Source: Novosphingobium sp. B 225
GTDB taxonomy: Bacteria > Pseudomonadota > Alphaproteobacteria > Sphingomonadales > Sphingomonadaceae
Reading direction: 5' to 3'
Assembly: GCF_002198665.1 (NCBI RefSeq)
Contig: NZ_MWLM01000072.1
Location: 119,748 to 183,747 of the forward strand
DNA length: 64,000 nt
Part shown: one piece after another, positions 63,232 through 64,000 of the stretch
How positions within the stretch are numbered: position 1 is the first letter of the stretch
How the letters are laid out: the number at the start of each line of letters is the position of its first letter
Program-made: the position numbers and the translations under genes
Notes under the pieces: generated by a model
What the model was told of the DNA's origin: nothing
The model's database searches: none
Seen by the model: only the letters and a program-made list of their open reading frames with translations

Positions 63232-64000
63232 CTACAAGCGGACAGTTTCAGACCGTCGATAGAGTTTCTTCAGATCGCCATGCGCCACGCGAAACTGGCT
63301 CCGGCGCTTGATCTCAGGTGTTGCTGAAGAGGCATTTTCCACCTTAACCGCCGGGTCATAGTACACCTGGCCGGTAGCAAACGCCTGAAGGAACAGCAGG
63401 AAATCTGTTTCCTCGCACAACAGGACTTCGGGTCCGTAACTGTACTCGGGGGGCGGAGTCTGAAACAACGATGGCACATAAGCTGCCTGCGCATGCTTGC
63501 GGTTCCAGTGCGCCATCATCCCCTTGAAGCTCCAGGTCGCGGCAACTTCATCCCTGTCGCTGATGAGGAACAGCCCCCCATCAAGGTCTGAGATTTTGCC
63601 ACTGGCTTCATCGTATCCGGAAAGCGTCATGCGCAGCCCGGTCAGCAAATGGTGCTGGCGCACACAGTCATAGCGCCCGCCGAAATTGATCCGGTCCGGA
63701 ATCCCCGACTGATCGGGATATCCGAAGCGCCGCATGAAAGCGCCAACGCCCTCAGTCCGGTAGATTCCTCCGGTTGGCTCTGGCGTCATGAGCGTGACCG
63801 GCGACTTGGGCCTGAACGACACGAAATCACGCACTCCGAACTGCTTGACTTCCCAGCCGAGGAAATCCGGCTCCGCATACCCGTTGGGGGTGATCCCCAG
63901 TTCGGCTTCGAGGGTGTAACCGCCGCCATTGCGGGCTGCGTAGGGTGCATTTGTGCCGTCAGCCGCCAGCTTCTGGGATGCAATCCAGTGCATCCGGGAA
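63232..64000 (-). CDS. MvaI/BcnI-family restriction endonuclease (partial)
   Basis: At least 253 residues, with the frame open to the window edge, so the true start lies outside. GGGYTLEAELGITPNGYAEP followed by DFLGWEVKQFG is the hallmark of MvaI/BcnI-type nucleases, with D, E and K in the D-x(n)-ExK-type metal site (FLGWEVKQ). Known members cut CCWGG or CCSGG. It is convergent with the relaxase, 20 bases apart. Its methyltransferase partner would be expected to the right; the C5-methyltransferase 15 kb away is a less likely partner. Confidence 0.75.
   Translation of the reverse strand, partial: SRMHWIASQKLAADGTNAPYAARNGGGYTLEAELGITPNGYAEPDFLGWEVKQFGVRDFVSFRPKSPVTLMTPEPTGGIYRTEGVGAFMRRFGYPDQSGIPDRINFGGRYDCVRQHHLLTGLRMTLSGYDEASGKISDLDGGLFLISDRDEVAATWSFKGMMAHWNRKHAQAAYVPSLFQTPPPEYSYGPEVLLCEETDFLLFLQAFATGQVYYDPAVKVENASSATPEIKRRSQFRVAHGDLKKLYRRSETVRL

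Larger units (their letters stand above)
46560..64000. mobile_element. Genomic island 3 (left end, continues beyond window)
   Basis: Its left end is inferred from the att core plus twin GGAGCCCCC repeats 55 bases inside, the same distal-end spacing as islands 1 and 2. Cargo is the methyltransferase/kinase/PRTase module, an AlpA-like gene, TraD, a MobF relaxase and a restriction enzyme. The integrase and intact tRNA would lie to the right of the window. Confidence 0.55.

Noticed and set aside
47309-64000. Pairing of the C5-methyltransferase with the MvaI/BcnI-type nuclease as one restriction-modification system
   Set aside because: The genes are about 15 kb apart with unrelated operons between. 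Adjacent pairing is the rule and the right flank is not visible.

Overview
The window looks like a chromosomal segment of an alphaproteobacterium, most likely Sphingomonadales. The evidence is high GC, an lptB-rpoN pair, short GC-rich palindromic intergenic repeats, and the general style of the proteins. Species cannot be named from this window. About 20 kb is ordinary backbone. The rest is a string of integrated elements.

Backbone (1-13064): inorganic pyrophosphatase, a DUF1801 protein, a PmbA/TldE-type protein, a small membrane protein, LptB and sigma-54. Next comes a tight eight-gene cluster: SPFH/SHOCT protein, two zinc-ribbon DUF4178 proteins, a 48-aa membrane peptide, DUF350, membrane spermidine synthase, an exported flavin amine oxidase and AdoMet decarboxylase. 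It links polyamine synthesis to membrane proteins. It ends at tRNA-Gly(CCC).

Island 1 (13047-26366) is inserted at the 3' end of that tRNA and carries an intact DUF4102 tyrosine integrase. Cargo is a TetR-headed operon (two homogentisate-dioxygenase-like cupins, one fused to a GlcG/HbpS domain and lacking metal ligands; two small membrane proteins; an iron alcohol dehydrogenase) and a LysR-divergent CoA operon (OB-fold protein, thiolase, SDR, CaiB/BaiF CoA-transferase, crotonase, and a truncated PrpF). Together they suggest catabolism of an unidentified ring or branched acid.

A short backbone stretch (26367-29405) holds an AraC regulator, a TauD-like dioxygenase and an alpha/beta hydrolase.

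Island 2 (29406-46580) carries a four-gene metal-protein operon (352-aa unknown, DUF1326, DUF2182, a 1645-aa multicopper-oxidase-like protein), a decayed helicase/UDG-like/VWA patch, a three-gene operon (PfkB-fold pseudo-kinase, ferritin-like protein, alpha-toroid-CHAT protease), an AlpA-like factor and an integrase that has lost its catalytic C-terminus.

Island 3 (from 46560, running off the right edge) shares an att copy with island 2. It carries an unusual nucleotide/signalling module: C5-DNA methyltransferase, a 1223-aa zinc ribbon-kinase-P-loop-CARF-like protein, Nudix, 2OG-Fe dioxygenase, an unknown, a dTMP-kinase-like enzyme, a small P-loop kinase and a membrane phosphoribosyltransferase. 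Mobilisation genes (AlpA, TraD, MobF relaxase) and an MvaI/BcnI-type restriction enzyme follow.

The island ends share one geometry: a tRNA-3'-end-like att core, then twin 11-12 bp G/C-rich repeats about 115 bp away on the integrase side and about 55-58 bp away on the distal side. This places the boundaries and predicts an intact tRNA and a third integrase to the right of the window. The island 2 CHAT operon and the island 3 module are the best candidates for undescribed systems, probably defence or conflict related.
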